DNA from: Pseudomonas gessardii
GTDB lineage: Bacteria; Pseudomonadota; Gammaproteobacteria; Pseudomonadales; Pseudomonadaceae
Reading direction: 5' to 3'
DNA length: 64,000 nt
Assembly (NCBI RefSeq): GCF_001983165.1
Contig: NZ_MNPU01000031.1
Span: 1-64,000 of the forward strand
The number at the start of each line of letters is the position of its first letter. The first letter of the stretch is position 1. Of this stretch, positions 26,046-34,623 are shown piece by piece. The position numbers and the translations under genes are program-made. Below the pieces are notes generated by a model. It saw nothing but the letters and a program-made list of their open reading frames with translations, made no database searches and was not told where the DNA came from.

Positions 26046-27323
26046 ATGAATGATCAGGCCAATAGCGTCGATGAACGCTACGCAACGACACCTGTAACCC
26101 TCACGGGCTGGAGCCGCCAGGACACGACCTGGATGCTTGGCCTGTTCGGCACGGCGATTGGCGCCGGTACTTTGTTTCTGCCCATCAACGCAGGCCTTGG
26201 CGGCTTCTGGCCGTTGCTGATCCTTGCGCTGCTGGCATTCCCGATGACCTACTACGCGCACCGTGGCCTGACCCGCTTTGTGTTGTCGGGCCGTGCAGGC
26301 TCGGACATCACCGAGGTGGTTGAAGAGCACTTTGGCATCAAGGCCGGGGCCTTGATCACGTTGCTGTACTTCTTTGCAATCTTCCCGATCCTGCTGATCT
26401 ACAGCGTGGCGCTGACCAACACGGTGGGCAGTTTCATGTCACACCAACTGCATATCGAGCCACCGCCGCGGGCACTCTTGTCCTTGGTCCTGATCCTGGG
26501 CCTGCTGGCCGTGGTGCGTTGCGGCGAGCAGGTGATCGTCAAGGCCATGAGCCTGATGGTCTATCCGTTTATTGTCGCCTTGCTGTTTCTGGCGGTGTAC
26601 CTGGTGCCGCACTGGAACGGCGGCATCCTCAGTACCGCCAGCAGCGTCCCCGCGCCATCGGCACTGCTGCATACGCTGTGGCTGGCGATTCCGGTGATGG
26701 TGTTCTCGTTCAACCACTCGCCGATCATCTCGGCCTTTGCCGTTGACCAGAAACGCCAGTACGGCGGCCATGCCGAAGAGCGCAGCTCGCAGATCCTGTG
26801 CCGGGCCCATCTGCTGATGGTGGTGATGGTGATGTTCTTCGTGTTCAGCTGCGTACTGACCCTGTCACCGGCGCAACTGGCCGAAGCCAAGGCGCAGAAC
26901 CTGTCGATCCTGTCCTACCTGGCCAACCACTTCGACAACCCGACCATCGCCTTTGCCGCGCCGTTGATTGCCTTCGTGGCCATTGCCAAGTCGTTCCTGG
27001 GCCACTACATCGGCGCCAGCGAAGGCCTCAAGGGCTTGATCGTCAAGAGCGGCCGCCGCCCGGGCGCCAAGGCACTGGACCGCATGACCGCAGGCTTCAT
27101 GCTGGTGGTGTGCTGGATCGTCGCCACGCTGAACCCGAGCATCCTAGGGATGATCGAGACCCTGGGTGGGCCGATCATTGCGTCGATCCTGTTCCTGATG
27201 CCGATGTACGCGATCCGCAAGGTGCCGGCCATGGCCAAGTACCGTGGGCAGATGTCCAATGTGTTTGTCACGGCGGTAGGTTTGGTGGCGATTACCGCGT
27301 TGGTGTACTCCCTGGCGGCGTAA
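26046..27323 (+). CDS. HAAAP-family amino acid permease (serine/threonine type, SdaC-like)
   Basis: 425 residues and about 11 transmembrane helices. The family hallmark near the first helix is GLFGTAIGAGTLFLPINAG (about 32-50), followed by AFPMTYYAHRGLTRFVLS. These match the hydroxy/aromatic amino acid permease family, closest to the SdaC serine:proton symporter branch rather than TyrP or Mtr. It is an inner-membrane importer. The gene stands alone; repeats follow it directly. The substrate (serine, perhaps threonine) is inferred from the family branch. Confidence 0.82.
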   Translation: MNDQANSVDERYATTPVTLTGWSRQDTTWMLGLFGTAIGAGTLFLPINAGLGGFWPLLILALLAFPMTYYAHRGLTRFVLSGRAGSDITEVVEEHFGIKAGALITLLYFFAIFPILLIYSVALTNTVGSFMSHQLHIEPPPRALLSLVLILGLLAVVRCGEQVIVKAMSLMVYPFIVALLFLAVYLVPHWNGGILSTASSVPAPSALLHTLWLAIPVMVFSFNHSPIISAFAVDQKRQYGGHAEERSSQILCRAHLLMVVMVMFFVFSCVLTLSPAQLAEAKAQNLSILSYLANHFDNPTIAFAAPLIAFVAIAKSFLGHYIGASEGLKGLIVKSGRRPGAKALDRMTAGFMLVVCWIVATLNPSILGMIETLGGPIIASILFLMPMYAIRKVPAMAKYRGQMSNVFVTAVGLVAITALVYSLAA

Positions 27324-27359
27324 GCCCCCGAGGTTGTACGGCTCTAAAAGGTGGGCTTG

Positions 27360-27615
27360 TGTGGGAGCGGGCTTGCCCTAATGCCAGTCAGTTAAGCGGA
27401 TTCTGCTTTCTGTAGGAGCGAGCTTGCTCGCGAAGGACGTCAACGATAACGCGTGTTTGCTAGGTAAACGCGGCGCTCTCAAGTTCTTCGCGAGCAAGCT
27501 CGCTCCTACAAAAAGGCTTAACTGACTGGCATTAGGGCTTGCCCGTGATATAGGTGGGTCAGTCAATTAAGCTGTCGACTGATCCACCGCTATCGCAGGC
27601 AAGCCAGCTCCCACA
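27360..27615. repeat. REPIN interrupted by a MITE-like insertion
   Basis: The outer REPIN begins TGTGGGAGCGGGCTTGCCC at 27360 and ends GGCAAGCCAGCTCCCACA at 27615. It is split at 27378/27535, where 156 foreign bases have entered. Its own core sequence GGGCTTGCCC is repeated on both sides of the insertion (27369-27378 and 27535-27544). Confidence 0.85.
27379..27534. mobile_element. 156-bp MITE-like element with 19-bp perfect terminal inverted repeats
   Basis: The ends are TAATGCCAGTCAGTTAAGC (27379-27397) and its exact reverse complement (27516-27534). A 10-bp direct repeat, GGGCTTGCCC, flanks them, as expected for a target-site duplication. The interior is a second palindrome with GGAGCGAGCTTGCTCGCGA-type arms. 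There is no open frame, so any movement would need a transposase supplied from elsewhere. A 10-bp duplication is in the range made by IS4-type transposases, but the family is a guess. Confidence 0.8.
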
Positions 27616-27658
27616 TTTGTTTTGTGGTGTGTCCAAAATTTCCTACCTCGCTGAGCCC

Positions 27659-27707
27659 CTTGTGGGAGCGGGCTTGCCCGCGATGAGGCCACAACAGGTC
27701 CCACATT
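27659..27707. repeat. Degenerate REP
   Basis: CTTGTGGGAGCGGGCTTGCC is a full left REP; the right partner is reduced to GGTCCCACA. A linker before it (GTGTCCAAAATTTCC) resembles the linkers in the two tandem REPIN arrays. Confidence 0.6.
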
Positions 27708-27718
27708 TCTCCAGGCAT

Positions 27719-27757
27719 AAAAAAACGCCGCGTATCTTGCGATACACGGCGTTTTTT
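27719..27757 (-). terminator. Rho-independent terminator of acnB
   Basis: AAAACGCCGCGTATC and GATACACGGCGTTTT form a long stem with one mismatch and a 4-base loop, with A and T runs on either side. It begins about 14 bases past the acnB stop on that strand. Confidence 0.9.
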
Positions 27758-27770
27758 ACATCAGCAAACC

Positions 27771-30380
27771 TTAGGCTTGAACCACCGGAATGTTGGCGCT
27801 TGCAGCGATTTTGCGGAACTCGGCGATCTGGTCGAAGTTCAGGTAGCGGTAGACGTCACTGGCCATGGTGTCCAGTTTCGCCGCGTAGCCCATGTACTCT
27901 TCGACGGTCGGCAGGCGACCCAGGGTAGAGGCCACTGCCGCCAGCTCGGCCGAGGCCAGGTAGACGTTCGCACCGTCACCCAGGCGGTTCGGGAAGTTAC
28001 GAGTCGACGTCGACACCACGGTGGAGTTCGGCTCAACCCGTGCCTGGTTACCCATGCACAGCGAGCAGCCCGGCATTTCCATGCGCGCGCCAGCCTTGCC
28101 GTAGATGCCGTAGTAGCCTTCTTCGGTCAGTTGGTGAGCGTCCATCTTGGTCGGCGGCGACAGCCACAGACGGGTTGGCAGCTGACCCTTGACCTGTTCC
28201 AGCAACTTGCCGGCCGCACGGAAGTGACCGATGTTGGTCATGCACGAACCGATAAACACTTCGTCGATCTTCTCGCCAGCCACGCTGGACAGCAGCCGGG
28301 CGTCGTCCGGGTCGTTTGGTGCGCAGAGGATAGGCTCGTTGATTTCAGCCAGGTCGATCTCGATGACTTCGGCGTATTCGGCGTCGGCATCGGCTTCCAT
28401 CAGCTCTGGGTTGGCAACCCAGGCTTCCATCGCTTGGGCACGGCGTTCCAGGGTGCGCGCATCGCCGTAGCCTTCGCCGATCATCCAGCGCAGCAGGGTG
28501 ATGTTGGAGTTCAAGTACTCGGTGACGGAGTCTTTGGACAGCTTGATGGTGCAACCGGCAGCCGAACGTTCGGCCGAGGCGTCGGACAGCTCGAAAGCCT
28601 GCTCCAGGGTCAGGTCGTTCAGGCCTTCGATTTCCAGGATGCGGCCAGAGAAGGCGTTTTTCTTGCCTTTCTTCTCAACGGTCAGCAGGCCGGACTGGAT
28701 CGCGTAGTAAGGAATGGCATGCACCAGGTCACGCAGGGTGATGCCAGGCTTCATTTTGCCTTTGAAACGCACCAGGATCGATTCCGGCATGTCCAGTGGC
28801 ATTACGCCAGTGGCTGCGGCGAACGCGACCAGGCCAGAACCGGCCGGGAACGAGATGCCCATCGGGAAACGGGTGTGGGAGTCACCACCGGTACCCACGG
28901 TGTCCGGCAGCAGCATGCGGTTCAGCCAGCTGTGGATGATGCCGTCGCCCGGACGCAGGGATACGCCACCACGGGTCATGATGAAGTCAGGCAGGGTGTG
29001 GTGGGTGGTCACGTCGATCGGCTTTGGATAGGCCGCGGTGTGGCAGAAGGACTGCATCACCAGATCGGTGGAGAAGCCCAGGCACGCCAGGTCTTTGAGT
29101 TCATCACGGGTCATGGGACCGGTGGTGTCCTGGGAACCGACGGTGGTCATCTTCGGTTCGCAGTAGGTACCTGGACGAACGCCTTTGCCTTCTGGCAGGC
29201 CGCAGGCCTTGCCGACCATTTTCTGGGCCAGGGTGAAACCCTTGCCGGTGTCGACAGGGGCTTCAGGCAGCTTGAACAGGTCGGTAGGGCCAAGACCCAG
29301 CTCGGTGCGCGCCTTCTCGGTCAGGCCACGGCCGATGATCAGCGGGATACGGCCGCCGGCACGGACTTCGTCCAACAGGACCGGGGTCTTCATTTCGAAG
29401 GTGGTCAGGACTTCATCGGTGCCGTGCTTGCAGACTTTGCCAGCATGCGGGTACAGGTCGATCACGTCGCCCATGTGCATGTTGGTCACGTCGAATTCGA
29501 TTGGCAGTGCGCCGGCATCTTCCATGGTGTTGTAGAAGATGGGAGCGATCTTGCTGCCGAAGCAGAAGCCACCAGCGCGCTTGTTAGGCACGTACGGGAC
29601 GTCGTCGCCGAAGAACCACAGCACCGAGTTGGTCGCCGACTTACGGGACGAACCGGTACCGACCACGTCACCGACGTAGGCGATCGGGAAGCCCTGGCCG
29701 CGCATTTCTTCGATCTGCTTCATCGGGCCGGTCTTGCCTTGCTCGTCCGGCACGATGCCTTCACGGGCCATTTTCAGCATGGCCAGGGCGTGCAGCGGGA
29801 TGTCAGGACGGGACCAGGCATCGGGAGCAGGGGACAGGTCGTCGGTGTTGGTTTCGCCGGTGACCTTGAACACGCGCAGGCTGATTTTGTCGGCCAGGGT
29901 CGGGCGGTTCTTGAACCACTCGCCGTCGGCCCAGGACTGGATCACTTCCTTGGCGTGCGGGTTGCCGTTCTTGGCTTTTTCCGCGACGTCGTGGAACGCA
30001 TCGAACATCAGCAGGGTGTGCTTGAGCTGGGAAGCTGCAACGGCGGCCAGTTCGGCGTCGTCCAGCAGTTCGACCAGGGTCACGATGTTGTAGCCGCCTT
30101 GCATGGTGCCGAGCAGTTCAACAGCGCGTTTTTTGTCGATCAGGGGGGAAGAGACTTCGCCCTTGGCCAGGGCAGACAGGAAACCGGCCTTGACGTAAGC
30201 GGCTTCGTCAACGCCTGGTGGAATGCGGTTGGTGATCAGGTCAACGAGGAACTCTTCTTCGCCAGCCGGGGGATTTTTCAGCAGCTCGACCAGGCCTGCG
30301 GTTTGTTCGGCGTTTAGCGGCTGGGGAACGATACCCAGGGCTGCACGCTCTTCGATATGTTTGCGGTAGGCTTCAAGCAC
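27771..30380 (-). CDS. acnB: Aconitate hydratase B
   Basis: Interconverts citrate and isocitrate in the TCA cycle and also hydrates 2-methyl-cis-aconitate; the apo form can bind mRNA (family knowledge). The product is 869 residues, matching AcnB. An N-terminal HEAT-like domain leads into the swivel domain and the Fe-S domains. The cluster ligands are in GSCMTNIGHFR and in MPGCSLCMGNQARV. The start is a GTG: the protein should begin M-LEAYRKHIEERAAL, no ATG lies there, and TGAGGG is correctly placed upstream. A long palindrome lies about 110 bases upstream of the start. Confidence 0.96.
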   Translation of the reverse strand: MLEAYRKHIEERAALGIVPQPLNAEQTAGLVELLKNPPAGEEEFLVDLITNRIPPGVDEAAYVKAGFLSALAKGEVSSPLIDKKRAVELLGTMQGGYNIVTLVELLDDAELAAVAASQLKHTLLMFDAFHDVAEKAKNGNPHAKEVIQSWADGEWFKNRPTLADKISLRVFKVTGETNTDDLSPAPDAWSRPDIPLHALAMLKMAREGIVPDEQGKTGPMKQIEEMRGQGFPIAYVGDVVGTGSSRKSATNSVLWFFGDDVPYVPNKRAGGFCFGSKIAPIFYNTMEDAGALPIEFDVTNMHMGDVIDLYPHAGKVCKHGTDEVLTTFEMKTPVLLDEVRAGGRIPLIIGRGLTEKARTELGLGPTDLFKLPEAPVDTGKGFTLAQKMVGKACGLPEGKGVRPGTYCEPKMTTVGSQDTTGPMTRDELKDLACLGFSTDLVMQSFCHTAAYPKPIDVTTHHTLPDFIMTRGGVSLRPGDGIIHSWLNRMLLPDTVGTGGDSHTRFPMGISFPAGSGLVAFAAATGVMPLDMPESILVRFKGKMKPGITLRDLVHAIPYYAIQSGLLTVEKKGKKNAFSGRILEIEGLNDLTLEQAFELSDASAERSAAGCTIKLSKDSVTEYLNSNITLLRWMIGEGYGDARTLERRAQAMEAWVANPELMEADADAEYAEVIEIDLAEINEPILCAPNDPDDARLLSSVAGEKIDEVFIGSCMTNIGHFRAAGKLLEQVKGQLPTRLWLSPPTKMDAHQLTEEGYYGIYGKAGARMEMPGCSLCMGNQARVEPNSTVVSTSTRNFPNRLGDGANVYLASAELAAVASTLGRLPTVEEYMGYAAKLDTMASDVYRYLNFDQIAEFRKIAASANIPVVQA

Positions 30381-30491
30381 AGTTATTACCCTCATCAGTG
30401 GTCCCACGGGACGCTCATCCAGACATGCACGGCACACATGCGCTCGGGGGCTTTTTGGGCCGTAGAGCCAGTGCTGCCGGCATTTCTCACA

Positions 30492-30626
30492 GAAGCTGCT
30501 TTCAAAGTTTTACGCCTGCAGAACGGAGCTGATGAGGGTTGGTGCTGGTTATTTGGAGGGTAAATAACCAGCGCCAACACCGTTCTGAAGGAACGACTGT
30601 GCTCGTGACGCTTTGAAAACAGCTTC
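30492..30626. repeat. 135-bp imperfect palindrome upstream of acnB
   Basis: GAAGCTGCTTTCAAAG (30492-30507) pairs with CTTTGAAAACAGCTTC (30611-30626), one mismatch. The inner arms GTTGGTGCTGGTTATTT (30538-30554) and AAATAACCAGCGCCAAC (30562-30578) pair with one mismatch around a 7-base loop. CAGAACGG and CCGTTCTG also pair. It is not a REP. It could be a small mobile repeat or a structured leader or promoter element of acnB. Confidence 0.7.
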
Positions 30627-30775
30627 CAACGGATTATTTGGCGCCTTACAAGGCCGGATGATTCTACGGCAAAAAAATTCTAAAGGTAAGTTGCCGCAGC
30701 AAGTTTGCAGGGTGATGAACCTTAGACAAAGGGCTAACATGGGCTACTGTTTCGCTGATTTGTGCATTGCCACCC

Positions 30776-31246
30776 ATGTCCAACCAAACCATCAAGACCC
30801 CCTGCATCGGCCTGTGCTCCACGGTTTACGGCGATCTCGTGTGTCGCGGCTGCAAGCGTTTCCACCACGAAGTGATCCAGTGGAACGGCTATGGCGAGGA
30901 AGAAAAACGCGCGGTATGGCTGCGGCTTGAGCAACTGCTGGTGCAGGTCATGGCGGGTAAACTGGAGGTGTTCGACCCCAAACGCCTGCGCTGGCAGCTG
31001 GAGCAGCGTAAAATTCGCTTTGTGCCGCACCAGTCTGAATACTGCTGGGCCTACCAGTTGATCGCCCGGGGCGCGCGGGTGATCAACAACCTAGAAGCCT
31101 ATGGCATGGTGCTGATGCCGGAGTTTCGCGAGTGGAACCTGCCGGCGTTGCGCGATGCCATTGATCGGGAGTTTTTTATCCTCTCTGAGGCCCATTACCA
31201 GCGCTATATCGCGCCAGGCTTCCTCAAGGATGCACTTTCTGGCTGA
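30776..31246 (+). CDS. DUF1289 family cysteine-containing protein
   Basis: 156 residues. The N-terminus has the DUF1289 signature TPCIGLCSTVYGDLVCRGC, with four cysteines suited to bind a metal ion, probably zinc. The remaining 110 residues are mostly helical, with many aromatic and basic residues and no membrane segment. Function unknown; the family is common in proteobacteria. The ATG (MSNQTIKTPC) was preferred to a TTG three codons earlier. It is divergent from acnB and convergent with usp across the REPIN array. Confidence 0.75.
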   Translation: MSNQTIKTPCIGLCSTVYGDLVCRGCKRFHHEVIQWNGYGEEEKRAVWLRLEQLLVQVMAGKLEVFDPKRLRWQLEQRKIRFVPHQSEYCWAYQLIARGARVINNLEAYGMVLMPEFREWNLPALRDAIDREFFILSEAHYQRYIAPGFLKDALSG

Positions 31247-31268
31247 AGACACCGATCAAAATGGGGGG

Positions 31269-31796
31269 TGGCCAAACTATCCTGCACTACCGAGATCCCC
31301 TGTGGGAGCGGGCTTGCCCGCGATGGCGGTGGGCCAGTCAGCACATCAGTTACTGACCCGTCGCCATCGCAGGCAAGCCAGCTCCCACATTTGTTCTGTG
31401 GTGTGGCCAAACTATCCGGCACTGCCGAGATCCCTGTGGGAGCGGGCTTGCTCGCGATGGCGGTGGGCCAGTCAGCACACCGGTTACTGACCCGTCGCCA
31501 TCGCAGGCAAGCCAGCTCCCACATTTGTTCTGTGGTGTGGCCAAACTATCCGGTACTGCCGAGATCCCCTGTGGGAGCGGGCTTGCCCGCGATGGCGGTG
31601 GGCCAGTCAGCCCACCGGTTACTGACCCGCCGCCATCGCGAGCAAGCCAGCTCCCACATTTGTTCTGTGGTGTGGCCAAACTATCCTGCACTACCGAGAT
31701 CCCCTGTGGGAGCGGGCTTGCTCGCGATGGCGGTGGGCCAGTCAGCCCACCGGTTACTGACCCGCCGCCATCGCAGACAAGCCCCACATTTCTGAT
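31269..31796. repeat. Second tandem array of four REPIN-plus-linker units
   Basis: Direct repeats begin at 31269, 31404, 31538 and 31673 (period 134-135 bp). Each has a linker TGGCCAAACTATCC...GAGATCCC followed by a REPIN with GTGGGAGCGGGCTTGC and GCAAGCCAGCTCCCAC arms. The last unit ends with a shortened right arm. The period and architecture match the array at 15435-15974, but the linker sequence differs. It lies between two convergent genes. Confidence 0.93.
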
Positions 31797-31801
31797 CTGC
31801 G

Positions 31802-32665
31802 TTATTCCTGACTGGCCAGTTCCTCCAGGTGATCGATGATGCTCTGGGGCTTGAGCACCAGCACATCACTCTCCAGCGCATCCAGCACCACTTCCGCTGT
31901 ATTGCCAATCAAGGCCCCGGAAATCCCGGTGCGCGCCACGGTGCCAATGATCGTGACGGCTGCCCGCAGTTTATGGGCCATATGAGGGAGCAGCACATCC
32001 GCCGGGCCTTCTTCGATATGCAGGCGGCTGTCGTCAATGTCGAATTCGGCTTGGAACGCCTTGCACTGTTCGCGATAGCGGGCCTCGATGGTTTCCTTGA
32101 GCTGGAACACCGGATCGGCTGCCGACAGCATGGGCGAGGGATGGGCGCTGATCACATGCAGTTGGCCCTTGGCCAGGCTGGCAATGTCAAAACCATGATC
32201 GACAATGGCGGCGTGCAGGGCTTTATGCTCGTTATCGAGGCTGCCCACATCGATAGCCGCCAGGATCACCCCATTGGTCCATGGGGTTGCGGTCTTGACC
32301 AACAGCACCGCAGCCGGGCACCAACGCAAGAGTTTCCAGTCGGCCGGCGTCAGCAGGGCCTTTTTCAGCGGGCTGTCGGGGGCGTGCTGCTTGATCACCA
32401 GCTTGCAGCCTTCGGCCTGCTGCGTCGCGATGATGGTGTCCTGCAGGCTGCTGTTCCAGGCCTGTTCGGTGGTGACCTTGTAGCCATCGACCAACAATTG
32501 TTCTTTGAGTAAGGCCAATAACGCCGAATGCTCATGTTTTCTATCGCATACCAGCAAATGCAGATGCGCGCCGGTCACCCCGGCGATCAGCTTGGCGCGC
32601 TTGAGGGCCAGGCTTTCCGAGTGATCGGGTTCGATGATCACCAGGATTTTGCCAATATCGTTCAT
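31802..32665 (-). CDS. Tandem-domain universal stress protein
   Basis: 287 residues with two Usp domains (about 5-140 and 150-285), as in UspE. The second domain keeps the nucleotide-binding loop GTVARTGISGALIGNTAE near 255-272; the first is degenerate. Tandem Usp proteins of pseudomonads are induced by oxygen limitation and aid anaerobic survival (family knowledge). The start MNDIGKILV has a TTGGAGATC ribosome site. A perfect ANR box lies 71-84 bases upstream, with a matching -10, so control by ANR is directly suggested. Confidence 0.85.
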   Translation of the reverse strand: MNDIGKILVIIEPDHSESLALKRAKLIAGVTGAHLHLLVCDRKHEHSALLALLKEQLLVDGYKVTTEQAWNSSLQDTIIATQQAEGCKLVIKQHAPDSPLKKALLTPADWKLLRWCPAAVLLVKTATPWTNGVILAAIDVGSLDNEHKALHAAIVDHGFDIASLAKGQLHVISAHPSPMLSAADPVFQLKETIEARYREQCKAFQAEFDIDDSRLHIEEGPADVLLPHMAHKLRAAVTIIGTVARTGISGALIGNTAEVVLDALESDVLVLKPQSIIDHLEELASQE

Positions 32666-32705
32666 GAGTGGGATCTCCAAGGGGGGGAAGGGCAAGGCTT
32701 CGGAC

Positions 32706-32749
32706 AACTATAGTTGCTGCCCGCCGTACGTCATGTTGATACACATCAA
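32706..32749 (-). promoter_or_regulatory. ANR-type promoter of the universal stress gene
   Basis: TTGATACACATCAA (32736-32749) is a perfect TTGAT-N4-ATCAA FNR/ANR box. Reading leftward, TATAGT (32712-32707) is a good -10, and a start near 32700 puts the box centre about 42 bases upstream, the standard position for ANR activation. The box also lies between usp and miaE, but for miaE (TATAAT at 32782) it would be downstream of a normal upstream-activator site. Confidence 0.8.
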
Positions 32750-32781
32750 GCCCCGTGACTGGTGGTCTGCGGCGGGGTCGG

Positions 32782-32787
32782 TATAAT
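32782..32787 (+). promoter_or_regulatory. Probable -10 box for miaE
   Basis: A perfect TATAAT lies 36 bases before the miaE ATG. The -35 region 17 bases upstream is poor (CTGGTG). This is the only consensus -10 in the intergenic region on this strand. Confidence 0.5.
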
Positions 32788-32822
32788 CGGCGGCCTTTTG
32801 TGATCCTTTGCCCGTGAGCCCG

Positions 32823-33425
32823 ATGAACCTGCCCGAAATCCATGAATTCCTCGGTTGCCGCACCCCCGACGCCTGGGTCCAGGCCGCCCTGGCCGACCAG
32901 GAAACCCTGCTGATCGACCACAAGAATTGCGAATTCAAGGCCGCCAGCACCGCCTTGAGCCTGATTGCCAAGTACCACGCCCATGTCGACCTGATCAACA
33001 TGATGTCGCGCCTGGCCCGTGAAGAGCTGGTGCACCACGAGCAAGTCATGCGCCTGATGAAAAAGCGCAAGATCGAACTGCGCCAGTTGCACGCCAGCCG
33101 CTATGCCTCGGGCTTGCGCAAGGTGGTGCGCAGCCACGAGCCGGTCAAGCTGGTGGACACCCTGGTGGTCGGAGCCTTTATCGAAGCGCGCAGTTGCGAG
33201 CGTTTCGAGGCACTGGTGCCGCATTTGGACGAAGAACTCGGCAAGTTCTACTTTGGCCTGCTCAAAAGCGAGGCGCGGCACTTCCAGGGCTATCTGAAGC
33301 TGGCCTATCAATATGGCGAGGCCAAGGATGTGGCCCAGGTCATCGAGCGGGTCCGCGCCGCCGAGCAGGAACTGATCGAATCACCGGATATCGAGTTTCG
33401 CTTTCATAGTGGCGTGCCGGCCTGA
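32823..33425 (+). CDS. miaE: tRNA 2-methylthio-N6-isopentenyladenosine-37 hydroxylase
   Basis: Non-haem di-iron enzyme that hydroxylates the isopentenyl group of ms2i6A37 in tRNAs reading UNN codons, using O2. The product is 200 residues, as expected. Di-iron ligands are visible: Glu37 in CEFKA, Glu68-x-x-His71 (EELVHH), Glu121 (FIEARS) and Glu150-x-x-His153 (SEARHF). The ATG is preferred over a GTG three codons and a TTG five codons upstream. The 3' end overlaps the convergent transporter gene by 45 bases. Confidence 0.93.
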   Translation: MNLPEIHEFLGCRTPDAWVQAALADQETLLIDHKNCEFKAASTALSLIAKYHAHVDLINMMSRLAREELVHHEQVMRLMKKRKIELRQLHASRYASGLRKVVRSHEPVKLVDTLVVGAFIEARSCERFEALVPHLDEELGKFYFGLLKSEARHFQGYLKLAYQYGEAKDVAQVIERVRAAEQELIESPDIEFRFHSGVPA

Positions 33426-34580
33426 GGCCACTGCCACGCCGATCAGCGCGGTGATGCCGGCTAGCAGCAGGATCACCGTTTGCGTGCCAAAAGGTGCCGC
33501 CAGCACGGCAATTGCCAGGCCCGCCAATGGCTGCGCGAGGTTGTTGAACAAGGTGATCACGCCCACCGTCTTGCCGAAATCTTGCACGGGAATTACCCGC
33601 TGACGGATGCTGCGCATATACACGTTGAACATCTTGTCGAAGCCGGTGACCAGCAGAAAGCCCAGGGTGTACAGCCAAAGGTTGGGACTGATCGCCATTA
33701 TCAATGCCCCAACCCCAATCATCGAATACGACAGCCCGCCCAGGACCTTCAACGGTAGGGTCGAGCGCGCCAGGTAAAACAGAATGCCGATGGTCACCAC
33801 CGCGCTGGCAGCCTGCAGCAGCGCGTAGGCATCTTTGCCGGCCGCGTAAAGGCCGGTCACCATAGCGGCGGAGGTGGCCAGCGTCACGCCAATGATCAAA
33901 TTCACGCCGACCGCCAGGGCAATAACGCGCTTGAGCTCCGCCAGGTTGCGGATATGTCCGAGCGCGGTGCGCATCGGTTGCAGCCAGATACCCCGGTGTT
34001 GTGCGTGGCTTTCGAGATTCACTGTGGTATTGCGCTGCCAGATCAGCATTGCCAGGTCTGCCAGCACAAACAGCCCGGCAATTCCCAGCACCACCCAATG
34101 CCAGGCCCACACCTCCAACATCAGCGCGGCCACCAGTGGCCCCAGCACCAGGCCGCTCTGGTCGGCGATTTGCGAGTAGGAGAGGGTCTTGGCGTAGGTG
34201 TAATGCTTGAAAATATGCGGCATGACGACTTCCCTCGCCATGATGCCCTGGGTAGTCAGTACCCCGCACAGCGCAGACAGGATCACCAACCAATAAATGC
34301 CGTCGAACATCCCGTGCAGCGATACAGCCACCAAACACGCCAGTGCTCGGTAGACTTGGCTGATATGCAGAATGCGCACGGGCGAAAACTTGTCGCACAA
34401 TGCCCCGCATACCGGGAACGCCAGGTATCGCGGCAGAGACTCGATGAAGAACGCCATCCCGGCCCACGCTACGCTGTTGGTGGTCTGGAACACGATCAAC
34501 GGCACAATGAACAGCAGAATCTGGTCTGCCAGCCGTGACAGGAACAGCGAGACAAAAAAAGCCAGGTAATCCTTGCGCAT
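33381..34580 (-). CDS. MFS transporter, probable exporter of the adjacent biosynthetic cluster
   Basis: 399 residues and about 11-12 transmembrane helices, of the MFS_3/EntS-like branch (SRLADQILLFIVPLIVF at the first helix, DKFSPVRILHISQVYRA as loop 2-3 motif). This branch includes siderophore and natural-product exporters. It is the last gene of the run beginning at 38683 and follows the EctC-like gene by 43 bases on the same strand, so export of that cluster's product is the likeliest role. The start MRKDYLAFF was chosen because the first helix follows at once. Its stop lies inside the convergent miaE end. Confidence 0.8.
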   Translation of the reverse strand: MRKDYLAFFVSLFLSRLADQILLFIVPLIVFQTTNSVAWAGMAFFIESLPRYLAFPVCGALCDKFSPVRILHISQVYRALACLVAVSLHGMFDGIYWLVILSALCGVLTTQGIMAREVVMPHIFKHYTYAKTLSYSQIADQSGLVLGPLVAALMLEVWAWHWVVLGIAGLFVLADLAMLIWQRNTTVNLESHAQHRGIWLQPMRTALGHIRNLAELKRVIALAVGVNLIIGVTLATSAAMVTGLYAAGKDAYALLQAASAVVTIGILFYLARSTLPLKVLGGLSYSMIGVGALIMAISPNLWLYTLGFLLVTGFDKMFNVYMRSIRQRVIPVQDFGKTVGVITLFNNLAQPLAGLAIAVLAAPFGTQTVILLLAGITALIGVAVASGRHATMKAKLDIR

Positions 34581-34623
34581 GGTGCTCTCGTTTCGGTGAA
34601 TCAAAGGGGCAACCAGAAGCCGA

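Noticed and set aside
27777..30317. An 846-codon open frame on the plus strand
   Set aside because: Antisense shadow of acnB, with the same biased composition.
31269..31796. CRISPR array
   Set aside because: Same reasons as for the first array: REPIN units without unique spacers.
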